From NCBI GenBank assembly GCA_963969345.1, contig OZ017766.1:2666001-2730000 (forward strand): a stretch of 64,000 bases of DNA, given 5' to 3'. Positions 12,833 through 24,314 of the stretch are shown piece by piece. This DNA is from Turbatrix aceti. Lineage: Eukaryota; Nematoda; Chromadorea; Rhabditida; Panagrolaimidae. Every line of letters begins with the position of its first letter. Position 1 is the first letter of the stretch. Under the pieces are notes generated by a model. The model did no database searches and was not told where the DNA came from. It saw only the letters and a list, made by a program, of their open reading frames with translations. Made by a program: the position numbers and the translations under genes.

Positions 12833-13880
12833 TGTGCTTTTTGTGTCGAACAATAGAAATTCAGCTGGTTTTTCTGGAGTGCCGGTCATATTGACTACAA
12901 AATGGAATAATTTAAAATAAAAAACATCGGGGTGATAAAAAATGGCGGATAGAAAACGTCTGTTCAACTTTTTTTTTCAAGAACAAAGCTGTCTTTTGTC
13001 CAGACTGCCGGTGATTGATGGACGGACGCACAGGCGCCCGATCAAAGGAACATACATACAACGACACTAATAATTTTTCTTTGTCTCATATTAAAAAAAA
13101 ATCTGAATTGCATTTGACATGGGTGTTATCGTAATTTTCTACTAAAAAAGACATTATTTTGTTTTGTTTTTTTCGTTTGCGAACCAGAACTTTTCCAAAA
13201 ACCAGTTCGGTTACGTCAGGTTTCGGTTAGCTCAACTGAAACCGAAACATTCGAACATTGGTCGAATGAAATTCTGAATGAAGGCCAGAACCGAACCGAA
13301 AAAATTGTCGTGGCAAAAAGAATTGTTCCGATCATTTTTCTACACTTGCAATTGGCATTTATGAATGGCGCAGTCGACTTATTTTTTGCCAGAAATTATT
13401 CAAAACCCATCAAAAAATGCGATCAACGTCGTAAATTTTCAGGTTTGGATAAAAATTTGAGCGTTTGCTCACTTTTTCTTTGTTCGAAAAAGTGTAAAGT
13501 ATACTACGACTTGTCGTGCCTTTGACGTAGCAATTTTTTACACTCCGCACTTGATTGACAATTGGTTTGAATTCCGAGACGACAAAATCCGCGTTTGTCA
13601 CCCCTCACGATCGGGTCACATGCACCCGAGACAGGTGGCAATCGGCAGAGAACTGAACGAGAAAAAAAATTAACTGCTCTCGCCAGCCGGACCTCAGGGC
13701 AAGGATTAACTATGCCAGAGCGCGTCACGGCGTGGCCTGTCGTCTGCGTCGTCGTTCTCTGGAGTCAGGTGTTACGTCGAACGAGGGTCGTTTGGGCCCC
13801 TCACTTCCTTGATCGGTCGCGGAACAGGCAGGGGACGTGGCCCGTGGCTCATCAGACCAGTCAGTTGTAGCAGCAGCGCG
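12833..13880. other. Intergenic DNA with an ACCGAA-rich patch
   Basis: The bestrophin poly(A) signal lies near 12917. Between about 13180 and 13310 there are repeated GGTTCGG/ACCGAA words, including a short hairpin with the stem GTTTCGGTT pairing with AACCGAAAC. This may be a fragment of a DNA transposon end. No gene is supported. Confidence 0.45.
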
Positions 13881-15011
13881 ATGGCGATCCTGTCTGCTTT
13901 GCCTGTCGAGTGCCAACTCGAGATTCTCAAAAAGCTACCGGCGATAGAGGTGGACGCTGTCCGGCAGGTGTGCCAATCGCTCAATGCCATCATCGTCCGC
14001 TACCGTCCTCACCTGCCCAAAGTCAGGGTCTTTCTTACGGTAACAAATGAACTGGACTTGGGTAAAGTCACGCTGTGCGTGTACATCCACCCTCTGCACT
14101 ACCGGGCCGAGCACGAATCCGTGAGCTTCAAGAGAAAGCTCTACCGCGAGAAGACGCTCAGCCTCGACGAGTTGGCCGACTTTGACCTGAGTGCCGAGTT
14201 CGGGCACTTCAAGCTGGAGAGCATTCTGCTGACGAGTCGGCACCGGGACTTGTCCCCGATTCATGAGGAGGTCATTCACATGCTGGCCCGCGAGCTCCGT
14301 GGAAAGAGCCAGCACTTACGCTACTTTTCAACGAGGCACATGGACTTTTCTTCCCTGACCCAGGAAGCCATCGACGCGTTCAAGCGAATCTTCACGTCGG
14401 CCGGGAGCCACATCTTCGACGTCATCAAGGTAAGCCAGATCCTGCAAAATCACCAATTCTAAAGCAACCCTTGCAGTTTGAAAGCTGCAACTTCAAGAAC
14501 GTCCCAATCATCCACGACTTCTACGACCAGAACCTAGTCTCCCGGACTCGGCAGTTCAAGGAGCTCTGCAGCACCCGGTGCGACTACCACATCCCCGACG
14601 TCGTGCCCCTCATGGAGACGAACCAGGCCCTGCTGATGTCGGTCTTGCAGCCCGGCAGCCACCTGGACGTCGTCGACCTCTCCTCCGCCGTGCACTGGCA
14701 GCGCAACACGTTCACGCACTTCATCGAGTCCTGGATGCTCTCCGCGGACCCGCAGACTTTCCACTCCGTGTCGCTGATGAAGACAGAGGACTTCGGCGAC
14801 CACATGCTAGACATCAAGCGCCATCCGTGGCGCAAGACGGAAGGCAGCGATGAGCCAGTCGTCTTCCAGCACCGCCTGCGCAAGAACCTGTACCTCCACG
14901 CCTACGTACATTCTGTGGGTTTGCAGAGAAATGAGTCGATTGATGACAGTCTTTTTTCAGCACTTGTACTTCACGATGAAAGTAGTCGACCTGCACAAAC
15001 TGGACCTGTGA
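13881..15011 (+). CDS. F-box protein with unassigned C-terminal region
   Basis: Three exons (13881-14429, 14477-14914, 14961-15011) joined by 46-47 bp introns give 345 residues. The N-terminus reads LPVECQLEILKKLPAIEVDAVRQVC, a typical F-box, which binds SKP1 and recruits the protein to an SCF ubiquitin ligase. The other 300 residues alternate helices and strands, with few recognisable motifs. They resemble in style the fast-evolving substrate-binding regions of nematode F-box proteins (FTH/DUF38 or F-box-associated types), but I cannot identify the domain. An AATAAA at 15109 lies about 100 nt after the stop. Substrate and role are unknown. Confidence 0.85.
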
Positions 15012-16188
15012 CCCCGGTGGACAGGAGCCCCAGCTTGACGCCAGCCAACTTTGAACCCCCCTTGATGACATGTGTACAGCTGCGTGTAAATATAATATAA
15101 TCCTATTGAATAAACCATTTTCCTGCAAAAGGGGTTGTCTTTTGTGAAAAAAACGTAAAGCAGGGCACATAAGGTTGCTGCCAATTGTTTTTCATTGATA
15201 CTCGTTATTCGGAAGTTGCGAGCACATTATCGTAACTCTGCAGACAAAAAAAAGCCAGATGTCTAAAAAAATAAGCACTTATAAAGTGAGAAGCAGCAGG
15301 TTCACATTAATTCCCTCCAAACGAGCGTAACCCTGCGGGCCTGGTTTGTCCGAAGTCGTTTGTCAACCCTTACCACTCGACATAAAACTCGGCAACAGCC
15401 AGCGGCAGTGGCAACAACACTGGGCGAAGCAATTGTCTTTCGCCTCGCCTCGCGTCGCGTAATGAACCCAAAGCCTGAAAAAATAATGTTGGCATCATTT
15501 GTTCGCTTCCGGCATATCATATCGAACGCAGAAAAATAAAACATGCATTGCTCCCGGCGAATTGTTTTTAGTACACGTCTTCTTGCTTTTTTTTTTGTGG
15601 AAAAGTTGAACGTAACTGACGTGTTGCGTTTTGTTTGTACACGTTGTCCTGCGCAGCGGCCAGGAAGAACAAAAGGAGTCAGCTTGCACTCTTCTGCTCA
15701 CATTTGTCAGTTATTCTTTGCCTTTGGACTGCTTTTGCATGAATTTTATTTTTCTTCGGGCAAATAAATATGCGTTTTGTTGAGAAATCGCGAGTCGCTC
15801 GGAGAGATTTGATTAATGTGTTTGGCACGGCCAAAATCCCTGGTTGGACCCCTTTTTTTTGGTAAAATCAACCCTGCGGCACTTGTCTGATAGGCATGCC
15901 ACGGACCCTATACGAAACCCTTCCCGAACCCGATCCTTCCAAATCCCCAGCCCCAGCGCATTCTTCAAGCCAGCGGTGTCCGCGATCGATCGCACCCCCG
16001 CCCGACATCCCCCTCCCTTCGACATCCTCCCGAGCCAGGCCCCGACGGGTTATCGAGGCACAAGCAGCTCGCTTTCTTTTACGCTTGCGCCTCGATGAAT
16101 TGTTTGTCTTTATCGACTTTTCATTCGTTCGTTATGCAACTTATTACACTTTCTATCCGACTCGTGCATTTTCCGTTTCAGGCCCGAC
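15012..16188. other. Intergenic region, no gene recognised
   Basis: It contains the F-box gene's poly(A) signal (AATAAA at 15109-15114) and AT-rich sequence up to the TRIC gene. Open frames on both strands are short and repetitive in composition. A TTCCGTTTCAG site ending at 16181 lies 7 nt before the TRIC start codon and could accept a spliced leader. Confidence 0.5.
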
Positions 16189-17615
16189 ATGACCTGGCTC
16201 GACGGCATCAAGGTGGACCAGGAGATCCTGCTCAACGTGGGATCTTCGATCCAGCGGGTCCGGATGTATCCCTACTTCGATGCGGCCCATTACATCCTGG
16301 TAAGTTGCACTGATATTGTCTGGATGGCTTCCGTCATGGCCAAACTTCAGATGATCGCATCCGTCCGCGATGACCTCGGACAGGCCGGCTCGACGTTCTC
16401 GCGCCGACATCCGCTCAGTTGCTGGCTCAGCTCCATGGTCGTCTGCTTCGCGGGAAATCTCCTCGCCAACTTCCTGCTCGGCGAGCCGCTCGTTGCACCA
16501 TTCAAAAAACACGATGACATTCTTCTCGTAAGTTAACCTTCAAGAATTGTGTTTCGCTAGTCTGAGGCTAAAAAAATTATTGTTGTTACGCGCGAACACT
16601 ATTCCCGGTTGGATGTGGATCGAGTCTATGATGCCCAAAAGTTTCCTTACCCGAGCTTCATAAGTGCAGACTAAAATGAACAGATATCTGAGACTCAACG
16701 ACCAACCGTCGTATTTTGTGCCTCGAAACAAACTGCGTCAGGTGCGCATAACATGTTGTAGTTTGTGCCTTCCATTTGCGTTTGTGCGTGTTGCACAAAA
16801 AATTGCTGCTGGAATCCTTAATCGAATTAGTCTTACTTCTGACGTCACAATAATATTATCATTACTGTGACGTTGGTCTTACGTGGAAAATTCAAAAAGG
16901 CACGCAATTAATTTTTTTTTCAAATTGAATGGTAGCCAACTTTTAGGCTTCCGTGATCTGGTACCTGATCTTCTACGCTCCTTTCGACGTCGTGTACAAA
17001 CTGACCAAAGTCCTTCCGGTGAAAATAGTCTTGTCAGTGCTCAAAGAGATCCTTCGAGCGTACAAAGTTCACCACGGAGTCGCGTACGCCGCGAAGCTCT
17101 ACCCTAACGCCTACCTCATCCACGTCCTCGTCGGCACGGCCAAGGGCGCTGGCTCAGGCATCGTCAAGCTCTTCGAACAACTCGTACGCGGCGTCTGGAA
17201 TCCCACCCAAAACGAACTGCTCCGACCGAGCTTTGCGACCAAGGCCTGCGTCATCGCGTCCATCGTCTACACCCTCGACCGCCACTCGCTCTACATCAAC
17301 TTTCCCCACGAAATCGTGTACCTCGCGGTCGTCGGCTTCTTTGTCTACTTCAAGCTCAGTGCCATCCTGCTCCACGTCAACGATCCTCTCGTCCCCTTCG
17401 AAAACCTGTTTTGCGCCGTTTTCATGGGCGGAATCTGGGACGCTTTGTCCAGGTAAGTGCAGGATTTTTTGACTATATGGATGATTTTTACGAAAAATTC
17501 TATCGTTAAACCTGACTAACACTTGACGAAAACCAATAACAAAAAAATTTTGAACCCTTTTTTGGAATAATGCAAAATTCTCAGACGCTACGCAACTGCA
17601 AACGCGAAGAACTGA
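16189..17615 (+). CDS. TRIC-type trimeric intracellular cation channel (TMEM38 family)
   Basis: Four exons (16189-16299, 16351-16527, 16947-17452, 17585-17615) join in phase to give 274 residues, close to the usual length. TRIC channels sit in the ER/SR membrane and pass potassium as counter-ions during calcium release. The sequence has about seven hydrophobic segments. It carries the characteristic glycine-rich GTAKGAGSG stretch followed by a basic region, and FFVYFKLSAILL in a late segment. The last exon encodes only about ten residues and could be placed differently, which would change the C-terminus. An acceptor-like TTTCAG lies 7 nt before the ATG. Vertebrates have TRIC-A and TRIC-B; nematode members cannot be assigned to either by eye. 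Confidence 0.92.
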
Positions 17616-19338
17616 AATACCAGGCCGTTTTTGGCATTCAAGGGCTGTTTTGCGACAATTTACGGTACAAAATTGTTTTTTTGTCTCGGGACCTGAAAGG
17701 GGGGGGGGGCAATTCCCGTTTGACTTGTTTGACAGTCAGCTTATGATTTTTTTCAGGGCTATCGTTCAATCCCGGGAACGCAAGACAACACCCGAAAACG
17801 GCACAGTGCCAACCGAGCACAAAAAAGACCAGTAGCCGTCACCCGCCTCCTTCTCCTCCTCAGATTCCCACTTGCCATGCCTATCCCCACCGCACAGCAT
17901 GTGCCTCCCCCTTGTTTTGTTTCTTTGGTGCGCGCGCGCGTTTTTTTTGACTGAGTCATGTTCAAAAAAAGATCCTGAAGCCAACTATAGATATTTTTGC
18001 TTACGGTCTCTTGGGTAAGATCAGGCATGTCCCAAATATTGTTTTAAGCCACTCCCGCTCTTTATCAGATTATTTTGCGTAATGCTGCAGGCGTTTTAAA
18101 ACATAAAACTTTCAAGCGCTGTAACTCAGCTGAATATTCTGAAATTTTTAAACACGATCGGTTGTTTTCTTCCTTAGGTCAGTAAGAATCAATAAGCACA
18201 GCGGATTGCACAACCTTTAGATCAAACTCCTGGAATGATCAAAAATAGGTAAAATGCGCACGCGTTGTGAAAAACCAAGAGAAAATTTCGCAGAAAGAAA
18301 GAAAGGCGTCCCTTTCAGTGCTCCCGCAGCGAATAAATTTTAATCCCAGGTCAGCTTCCGAAAAGAATCCTTTCCAAGTTTTCTTTCCTTTTTATTATTT
18401 TTTTTGGTTGTTTTTGGTAATTATATGTAGTAATAAGTCATTGTAGGAGTATCCTAACAAATTTCGTGCACCAATGTCTCAAAACGCGTGCGCATTTTCA
18501 AGCTGATACCCTATTTTTTATCATTTCAGGAGTTTGATCTAAAGGTTATGCAATCCGCTGTGCTTACTGATTCTTACTGACCTAAGGAAGAAAACAACCG
18601 ATTGTGTTTAAAAATTTCAGAATATTCAGCTGAGTTACGGCACTTCGAAGTTTCATGTTTTTCTTGTGCCTGCAGCATTGCGCAAAATAATCAGACAAAA
18701 AGCCGGAGTGGCTTAAAACAATCTTTGGGACATGCCTGATCTTATCCAAGTGACCGTAATCAAAAATATCTATAGTTGGCTTCAGGATCTTTTTTTGAAC
18801 ACAACCCCTTCACGCGTTTTCACGCGCGCGCGCGTCTCTTTTTCGCCCATAGAAACAAAGGCGCATGCTGTGCCACCGCCCATCACGGCCATTCAAACGT
18901 CGATCGATCGAATTTGTTAGCAACAGAATATTTACGCATATTTTGCGAGATTTGCTCAACCAGCCTTTTTTCAACATTTTCTGCAATGATTTCACCTACT
19001 TAAATCGATGACTTTGGAGTGTTTTTCAAGTATTTTTCTGGTTACGAAATTATTTGCTAAATAACAAAAATAAAAAACAAAAATTGGCGTTAGGGTATAT
19101 GATTTTTGTTTCTGCCAAACAAACTGGACCGGATTCCAAAAAATATGCGTTTTACATAAACTCAAGAATTGTTCGAAATAAAAAAATGTGTGACACGACG
19201 AACGCCAACTCGAAAACAATAAAAATCGCTCCGCTTCTTGCAAATTTTCCCCATCGTAATCGGAATGCAGGTAAAACTCTTCATTGTCGGCAGTCACAGA
19301 ATACTAATTGATTTTTAAATATTACGTGCCGTCCCGGG
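17616..19338. other. Intergenic region containing a large inverted repeat
   Basis: Apart from the foldback element listed separately (17892-18873), the flanks are AT-rich and contain no supported gene. Two frames that encode similar short peptides (minus 17759-18028 and plus 18732-18920) look alike only because they lie in the two arms of the inverted repeat. Confidence 0.6.
17892..18873. repeat. Foldback (inverted-repeat) element, about 1 kb
   Basis: A left arm at about 17892-18268 and a right arm at about 18482-18873 are imperfect reverse complements, separated by a 213-bp spacer. Shared landmarks include GCACAGCATG at the outer ends, a (GC)n run, the GATCCTGAAGCCAACTATAG block, CTTAGGTCAGTAAGAATCA and the ACGCGTGCGCATTTT inner ends. 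Arms diverge by scattered substitutions and small indels. No transposase is present, so this is a non-autonomous foldback/MITE-like element or an old palindromic duplication. Clear target-site duplications were not found. Confidence 0.85.
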
Positions 19339-19812
19339 ATGCCGTCCCCCACCAGCACCCTCCTAGTAGCCTTTCTGGTCGTCGTGGCCCCTAGCGGCGC
19401 TATCCAGTGTTACGAAGGCCATCACGTCTTCCAAAACTACACGCAATATGGCACAGTTAATCAGGTAACAACCACGGCCAATTGCACTGAAGGAAAGTGC
19501 GTTTACTGTAAGTGCAGCCAGCACCTGGCACACAGCGTTCGAAAAAAACAGTGTTTTTCAGACGGCACTAAGGTCGGCAAGGGGCCGTTGAACGCGACTT
19601 TCGCGTGCGGCAAGGAGGGCCAGGTGATCTCGACAGGCATCCGTGTGAGCCAAACCTATCCTGTAGGTTTCCAGTGCGTTTCGGACGTCTGGCACACCAA
19701 CTTCTACACCATCTGTGGCTACGACTTTTGCAACATGCCCTGCGGTGTTGGAGCAAGCGGGCTATCCCTCGTCGGATTCGTGCTCTCGCTGGTACTGATT
19801 TATAATAATTAG
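19339..19812 (+). CDS. Small secreted Ly6/uPAR-like cysteine-rich protein, probably GPI-anchored
   Basis: Two exons (19339-19507 and 19562-19812) give 139 residues. The first 20 or so residues are a signal peptide (LLVAFLVVVAPSGA). The mature part has eight cysteines ending in a CGYDFCNMPC segment that resembles the CxxxxCN close of three-finger (Ly6) domains. The C-terminus is a hydrophobic stretch after GASG with no charged tail, as in GPI-anchored proteins. The 54-bp intron has perfect GTAAGTG...TTTTTCAG ends but is a multiple of three and has no stop. If retained it adds 18 residues and two or three extra cysteines. Function is unknown. Its stop is only 201 bp before the SLC7 gene, with an AATAAA at 19849 between them. 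Confidence 0.75.
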   Translation: MPSPTSTLLVAFLVVVAPSGAIQCYEGHHVFQNYTQYGTVNQVTTTANCTEGKCVYCKCSQHLAHSVRKKQCFSDGTKVGKGPLNATFACGKEGQVISTGIRVSQTYPVGFQCVSDVWHTNFYTICGYDFCNMPCGVGASGLSLVGFVLSLVLIYNN

Positions 19813-19848
19813 TTTATTGAATGTTGCTGATTTATTCGTGCCCGAACT

Positions 19849-19854
19849 AATAAA
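19849..19854 (+). terminator. Candidate poly(A) signal of the Ly6-like gene
   Basis: A canonical AATAAA lies 36 nt after the Ly6-like stop codon and before the SLC7 start. Confidence 0.6.
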
Positions 19855-20013
19855 TTTAGGGCCCAGCCCGGGCAAAAAACACGCGATGACACTTTTTTGG
19901 TTCCAATGAGCGCCCACCAAGTAATCTGTCCACGTGTAGTTTCGGAGGGGTGTTGCATCATGTGCGTCCCTGCACCGAGGTGGCCTGTCTCCCGTCCCTT
20001 ATCGAGCACCGGG

Positions 20014-21703
20014 ATGACAGCGGCGACCACGACCAACTCGCTCTCGTTGCTGCAGGCAATCGCGTACTGCATCGGCGACATCGTAGGCAGCGGCATCTTC
20101 GTCACGCCTTCCGGCGTCCTGGCACAATGCGATTCGCCGATTCTCTCCGTCGTCATCTGGATCGTGGCGGCGGCAATTTCGAGCTGCGGCGCACTCATGT
20201 ACATGGAATTTGCGACGACTGCGCTGCGATCAGGGGGCGATTTTGCGTTTCTCACCTTTGTCAGGTGGTACCCGATCGCGACAGGTGAAATGTCTTTCAG
20301 GCGCTTTGGCTAGACAATGATCGTTTTCAGGATTCTACATAGTCGGGAGTCTTTTCACGTACCCCTGCATCCTGGGCATCCAGATCTTGGCCGTGGGCGA
20401 TTACCTGCTCGAGGGCATCCAGGCCTACTCTGACGTCTCCTTTGCCAACCCCGCCACAGAGAACCGCGTGGCCCGACTGCTGGGCTTGGTCATCCTCTTT
20501 CCCATCATCTTCATCAACTTTTTTTCCCTGCGCAAGACCGGCGGTCGGTTTCAGATCGTTGTGACGTCGATCAAACTGGCCATCGTCGGCCTGATCTGCG
20601 TGGCCGGCATCGTGCACTTCTGCTCCACGGGCCAGGCAGTGGCCTTCGATGAGGCGCCTTTCCTGGGGCCCAAGACGACCCCCGGCTCGGTTGTGCTGGC
20701 GACGTACTCCGCGCTCTTCTCGTACACGGGCTACGAGACACTCGCCCTGGGCGTAGAGGAGGTCTCCCGGCCGAAGCGGACGCTGCCGATCGCCACGGGC
20801 ATCGGCATGCTTGTTGCCGTCGTCGTCTACGCCATCATGAACGTAGTCTACTTCACGGTGCTCACGGTGGAGGAGTTCAAGGGCACGACGACCGTGGCCG
20901 TGCTCTTCCTCCAGAAAACCATCGGCTCGGGGGTGGGCAACCTCGTGCCCTTCCTCGTCGTCGCCATCCTCATCGGCAGCCTCAACATCACGGTCTTTGG
21001 CAGCAGTCGGTACCTCTACGTCGGTTCACGCGCCGGCGTGCTGCCGTCTCTCTTCGCGACCCTCGACGAGCGGAACAAGTCGCCCCGGGTGGCGGTGTTC
21101 GCGATGCTGCTCTTCGGCACGGCCGCCTCCTTCCTGGGCAACCTCAACGATCTCATCAACTACGCGTCGTACGCCGTCGCGATGCAGCAGCTGTGCATCG
21201 TCTGCGCGGTCTTTTACATGCGGTACGCGGGCATCGGGGCCGAGGTCGACGCTTTCAGGGCACCAATCGTCGTTTACGTCTGCTACTTTTTCACGTGTCT
21301 CGCGCTCATTGTTATCCCGCTCCTCCCAGCGGACGGCAATCAGGTCAGTTTGGTCTACAAGTTCAAAATCATCCAGAAATTGAACGTAACAGTTTTTGGG
21401 AAACGTGCAGTAACAAAAGTGATAAGGATTTTTGTCACTTCTTTTAACAATTAATTTTTTTACAAGTAATCAGCAAACTTTTTAGCAATTCATGGTCGGA
21501 GTCTACGCGATAGGAATGTTCATCTGCGGGCTGGTGTGCTACTTTCTGCTAGTTCGGCCGAAACGTTTGCCAGAGATCCTTTCCAGGATTGATCGTAATT
21601 TCATATTTTTTTAGCTGCACGTTGTCTAATAATTTATTCAGGAGCGATTCTCTACGCATGCCAGGTCATTTTCAACGTACTGCCTCTGTCTCCTGATCAG
21701 TAG
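20014..21703 (+). CDS. SLC7-family (LAT/APC) amino-acid transporter
   Basis: Four exons (20014-20284, 20331-21343, 21486-21594, 21642-21703) give 484 residues with about 12 hydrophobic segments. Segment 1 reads QAIAYCIGDIVGSGIFVTPSG, the substrate-binding GSGIF signature of LAT-type exchangers. SYTGYETLALGVEEVSRPKRT covers the segment-6 region and the following intracellular loop. These proteins exchange neutral or cationic amino acids at the plasma membrane, often with a 4F2hc-like partner bound through a cysteine. The start was chosen at the ATG just before the first membrane segment; an upstream in-frame extension looks non-coding. The gene converges on TOE1, with only 71 bp between stop codons. 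AATAAA at 21720 fits a very short 3' UTR. Confidence 0.93.
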
Positions 21704-21719
21704 AATTCTGAGCACTGCC

Positions 21720-21725
21720 AATAAA
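21720..21725 (+). terminator. Candidate poly(A) signal of the SLC7 gene
   Basis: AATAAA lies 17 nt after the SLC7 stop codon, inside the 71-bp gap to the convergent TOE1 gene. Confidence 0.65.
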
Positions 21726-21773
21726 ATGATTCGAATGACCCCCCTGAACCAGATGAAAACCACGTGTGCCAAC

Positions 21774-21779
21774 TTTATT
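21774..21779 (-). terminator. Poly(A) signal overlapping the TOE1 stop codon
   Basis: On the minus strand the last codon and stop read GAATAAAG, so the TAA stop lies within an AATAAA. If used, the TOE1 3' UTR would be only some 10-25 nt. Confidence 0.5.
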
Positions 21780-23312
21780 CGATCGGTACCGTTTCCCGAG
21801 ATCGCACAGATTCATCGGAATCAAAAAAATCGTGTGCCCCGCTGTCGGGGGAACCGCGGATGTTCTTCGTGTCCTTCTTCTTCGCCGCCCGTCTGAACGC
21901 CAGCTTTTCCATGGCCTCTACGTGAGGGGCATACCCGGCATCCGAAGTACCCGTGAACAGTATGGGCTTGGTCGCCCCGGCGAAAAGCGTCCTGTTTCTC
22001 TTCTGCGGGTCCAAAGCGCAGTTGTTGAGGATATCCATGCGCTGTAGCACGAGGGCGGCAAAGCCCGTCATGAAGGCGTCCATGCCCGCCCGATGGCAGC
22101 CGCGCATCGCGAACTTGGACCTCTCGTAGGTGGCGCCGGTGCTCGTGCTTTCGCAGTCGTCGTCTTGGTCGTCGGCAGGGACAAGCTCGGGCGGCAGCTC
22201 GCGGGATTGGGTTCGGGGAGTCTTGTTGTTCGCCGTGATGTGCGCGAAGCGCCGCTTGCGCAGACGACGCTTCTTTCCAGCTTGGTAGCACTCGTAGTCC
22301 AGGACAAGGTCGACGTCGTGGATCTTGGGGCATTTGTCCTGCGATCTGCAGAAACCATGGTTCTGAAATGAATTTATACATTCAAATGCGCGCTTTTTTA
22401 AAGAAACGAAACCTACAGCGTAATTCTGACAGATCTGGTCCCTGGTCGCGGCGTCTATGAAAAAGTCCTTCTTGAGGAAGCTCGTGCTCATCTCGCAGTC
22501 GATGCACTGTACATCCCCGGGCGAGAGTCCGATGTCCGGCATCGATTCGTTCGTCGCGAAGCTGACCGCAACGTAAGCCCTGGCTCCCTGGTATTCGAGG
22601 ACGTTGAAGCGTTGCAGCTTCCGGAAAACGTACTCCAGCGTCGTGTTTCCGTCGTGCTCGCTGGCGAGGAGCTTGGTGTCGTAGAAATCCACGGGACCAG
22701 TGAACAGGGACCTGAGGCACGCCTGGAACACGCTGATCACGTCCGGCAGGGGGGCGAACAGGTGACCGTAGAGAAAGCACAGGTCCACAAACCCGTTGTG
22801 GCAGATCACCGAAGCAGATGAAGACAAAATGGCGGAAAACAAGTTGGAAAGGGCTCCCGTTTTCTGAAGATAATCGTAAAAACTCTAAAAAATATATAAA
22901 AACTCACCTTGGAAGGCCAATACTGAATAGCCGAGTGGATAAGTTTGTTGAAGTCGAATCCGTGTTTCCTGAGAAATTCGAGCGAATCCGGCTCGGACGT
23001 ATACGGCTCCGCAGACATAACCAGGAGGTTGAACACGCTACACTCAAACGGGACCACCTTCGCGTCGGCGGTGTGGGGCTTCAGCATGAAAGTTGCAATG
23101 CCCAGCGAAAGAATGGAGCGCGTCTTGACCACGTTCGCAATGTTGGCAAACTTTTGGCCGGCGTCCATGCGTCTGGAGCGACGTCCTATGCCGCTGAGCT
23201 CGAGATCCAGCGCGATGATGTCCGCGGACTGGATGGCCGCTAACAAGAGCGGCTCAAACTTTTCATAGTTCTCGCGGTTGATTTCGATAACCGGAACTTG
23301 ACTGTCAAACAT
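21775..23312 (-). CDS. TOE1-like DEDD 3' exonuclease (deadenylase)
   Basis: Three exons (22908-23312, 22417-22863, 21775-22362) give 479 residues. The DEDD nuclease residues are visible: D36 and E38 in DLELSG, D162 in CHNGFVD, and H374/D379 in HRAGMD. After splicing the 54-bp second intron, a CCCH zinc finger forms across the junction as C280-x8-C289-x5-C295-x3-H299. It is followed by a basic nuclear-localisation-like KKRRLRKRR. This order (nuclease, zinc finger and basic patch inserted before the last nuclease motif) is that of TOE1 rather than PARN or CAF1. TOE1 works in Cajal bodies and trims oligo(A) tails of snRNAs. A second ATG immediately downstream of a GTG leaves little doubt about the start. 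Confidence 0.9.
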
Positions 23313-24314
23313 CACACCGCCAAAATTTATTTTACGGCGTCTAATGAAACTGTTCCAAAGACTTGATCGTCAAACAAAGCTGGACAATAAAAAGAAATGT
23401 ACAAAATACCGCGAAACAAGCTCAAAAGCATGAAAGCATGTTTTATGTCAAAAATCATACTCTCAACACGAAAATAAAATGGTATCGTCGACCCCTTTTC
23501 ATTGTCATTCTCTTTTTCTCCCTCATTTTTTCAACAGTTGTCTTCTCCGATATTCAATTTTTGGCAGAACCTTACTGCCCTAATCTAATATCCTAATCTC
23601 GCAAATATATGATGTTCCTTCTCGCGCTCTGAGAATTCATTGTTGCATGATTGTAGGTATGCTTTGCAACCCGTCGTGATAGTCTATATACAGTTTTACA
23701 TAAATTTCGTAAATCTTCAATGCAATTTTGGGATTTCTCATTTTTGTTAGAAAAACAAATTACTTCGAATTTTTTCATAAACTTTTTAAAAATAACTGTG
23801 TATTTTTTTACATGCGTTAATAAATGTGCTTTTCTTTTAATTCAAAAAAGATGTTTTTTTAATAGTCTTTATTTTTGGACGTATTTCATTTTTATTATAA
23901 AATTTACTTGTTTTTTACAGCAGTCGATATCACTGTGCAGTTAAAAAATTTCCGAACTGTTCTCGAGTTTTTTCAATCCAAACGAATTTTTTGTTGATGG
24001 AACGCTGCCCCATGTGTAAGAAATTTTATAACACTAAAAAATGTTGTTTTTTTTAACTCAACAAGATCAAAAGCATGTTTTATGACAAAAGTCTGTCGTG
24101 GCCAGTTAAAAAATTTATTTATTTTTTGTAAAATGATTCGTATTTTTTATAAAAAAATTTATTTTGAAACCCCAAGCAATTGCAGTAAAATTAGACCGAT
24201 CGCGGAAAAACGGTAACACGTAACCAACAAAACAAATTTTGGCCATGATGGCGCAGTGAAATGAGATGGAGTGATGAGTTTATGACTTAGAAATATCGAA
24301 GTAAAGCACAGTGA
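23313..24314. other. AT-rich intergenic DNA between PIG-T and TOE1
   Basis: Both flanking genes are on the minus strand, so this holds the TOE1 promoter/5' UTR and the PIG-T 3' end. It is strongly AT-rich with many T runs, and its open frames are short and low-complexity. No gene is supported. Confidence 0.5.

Noticed and set aside
17759..18920. Two similar short proteins beginning MPDL on opposite strands
   Set aside because: They lie in mirror positions in the arms of the inverted repeat, so the similarity is explained by DNA duplication. Neither has a domain.
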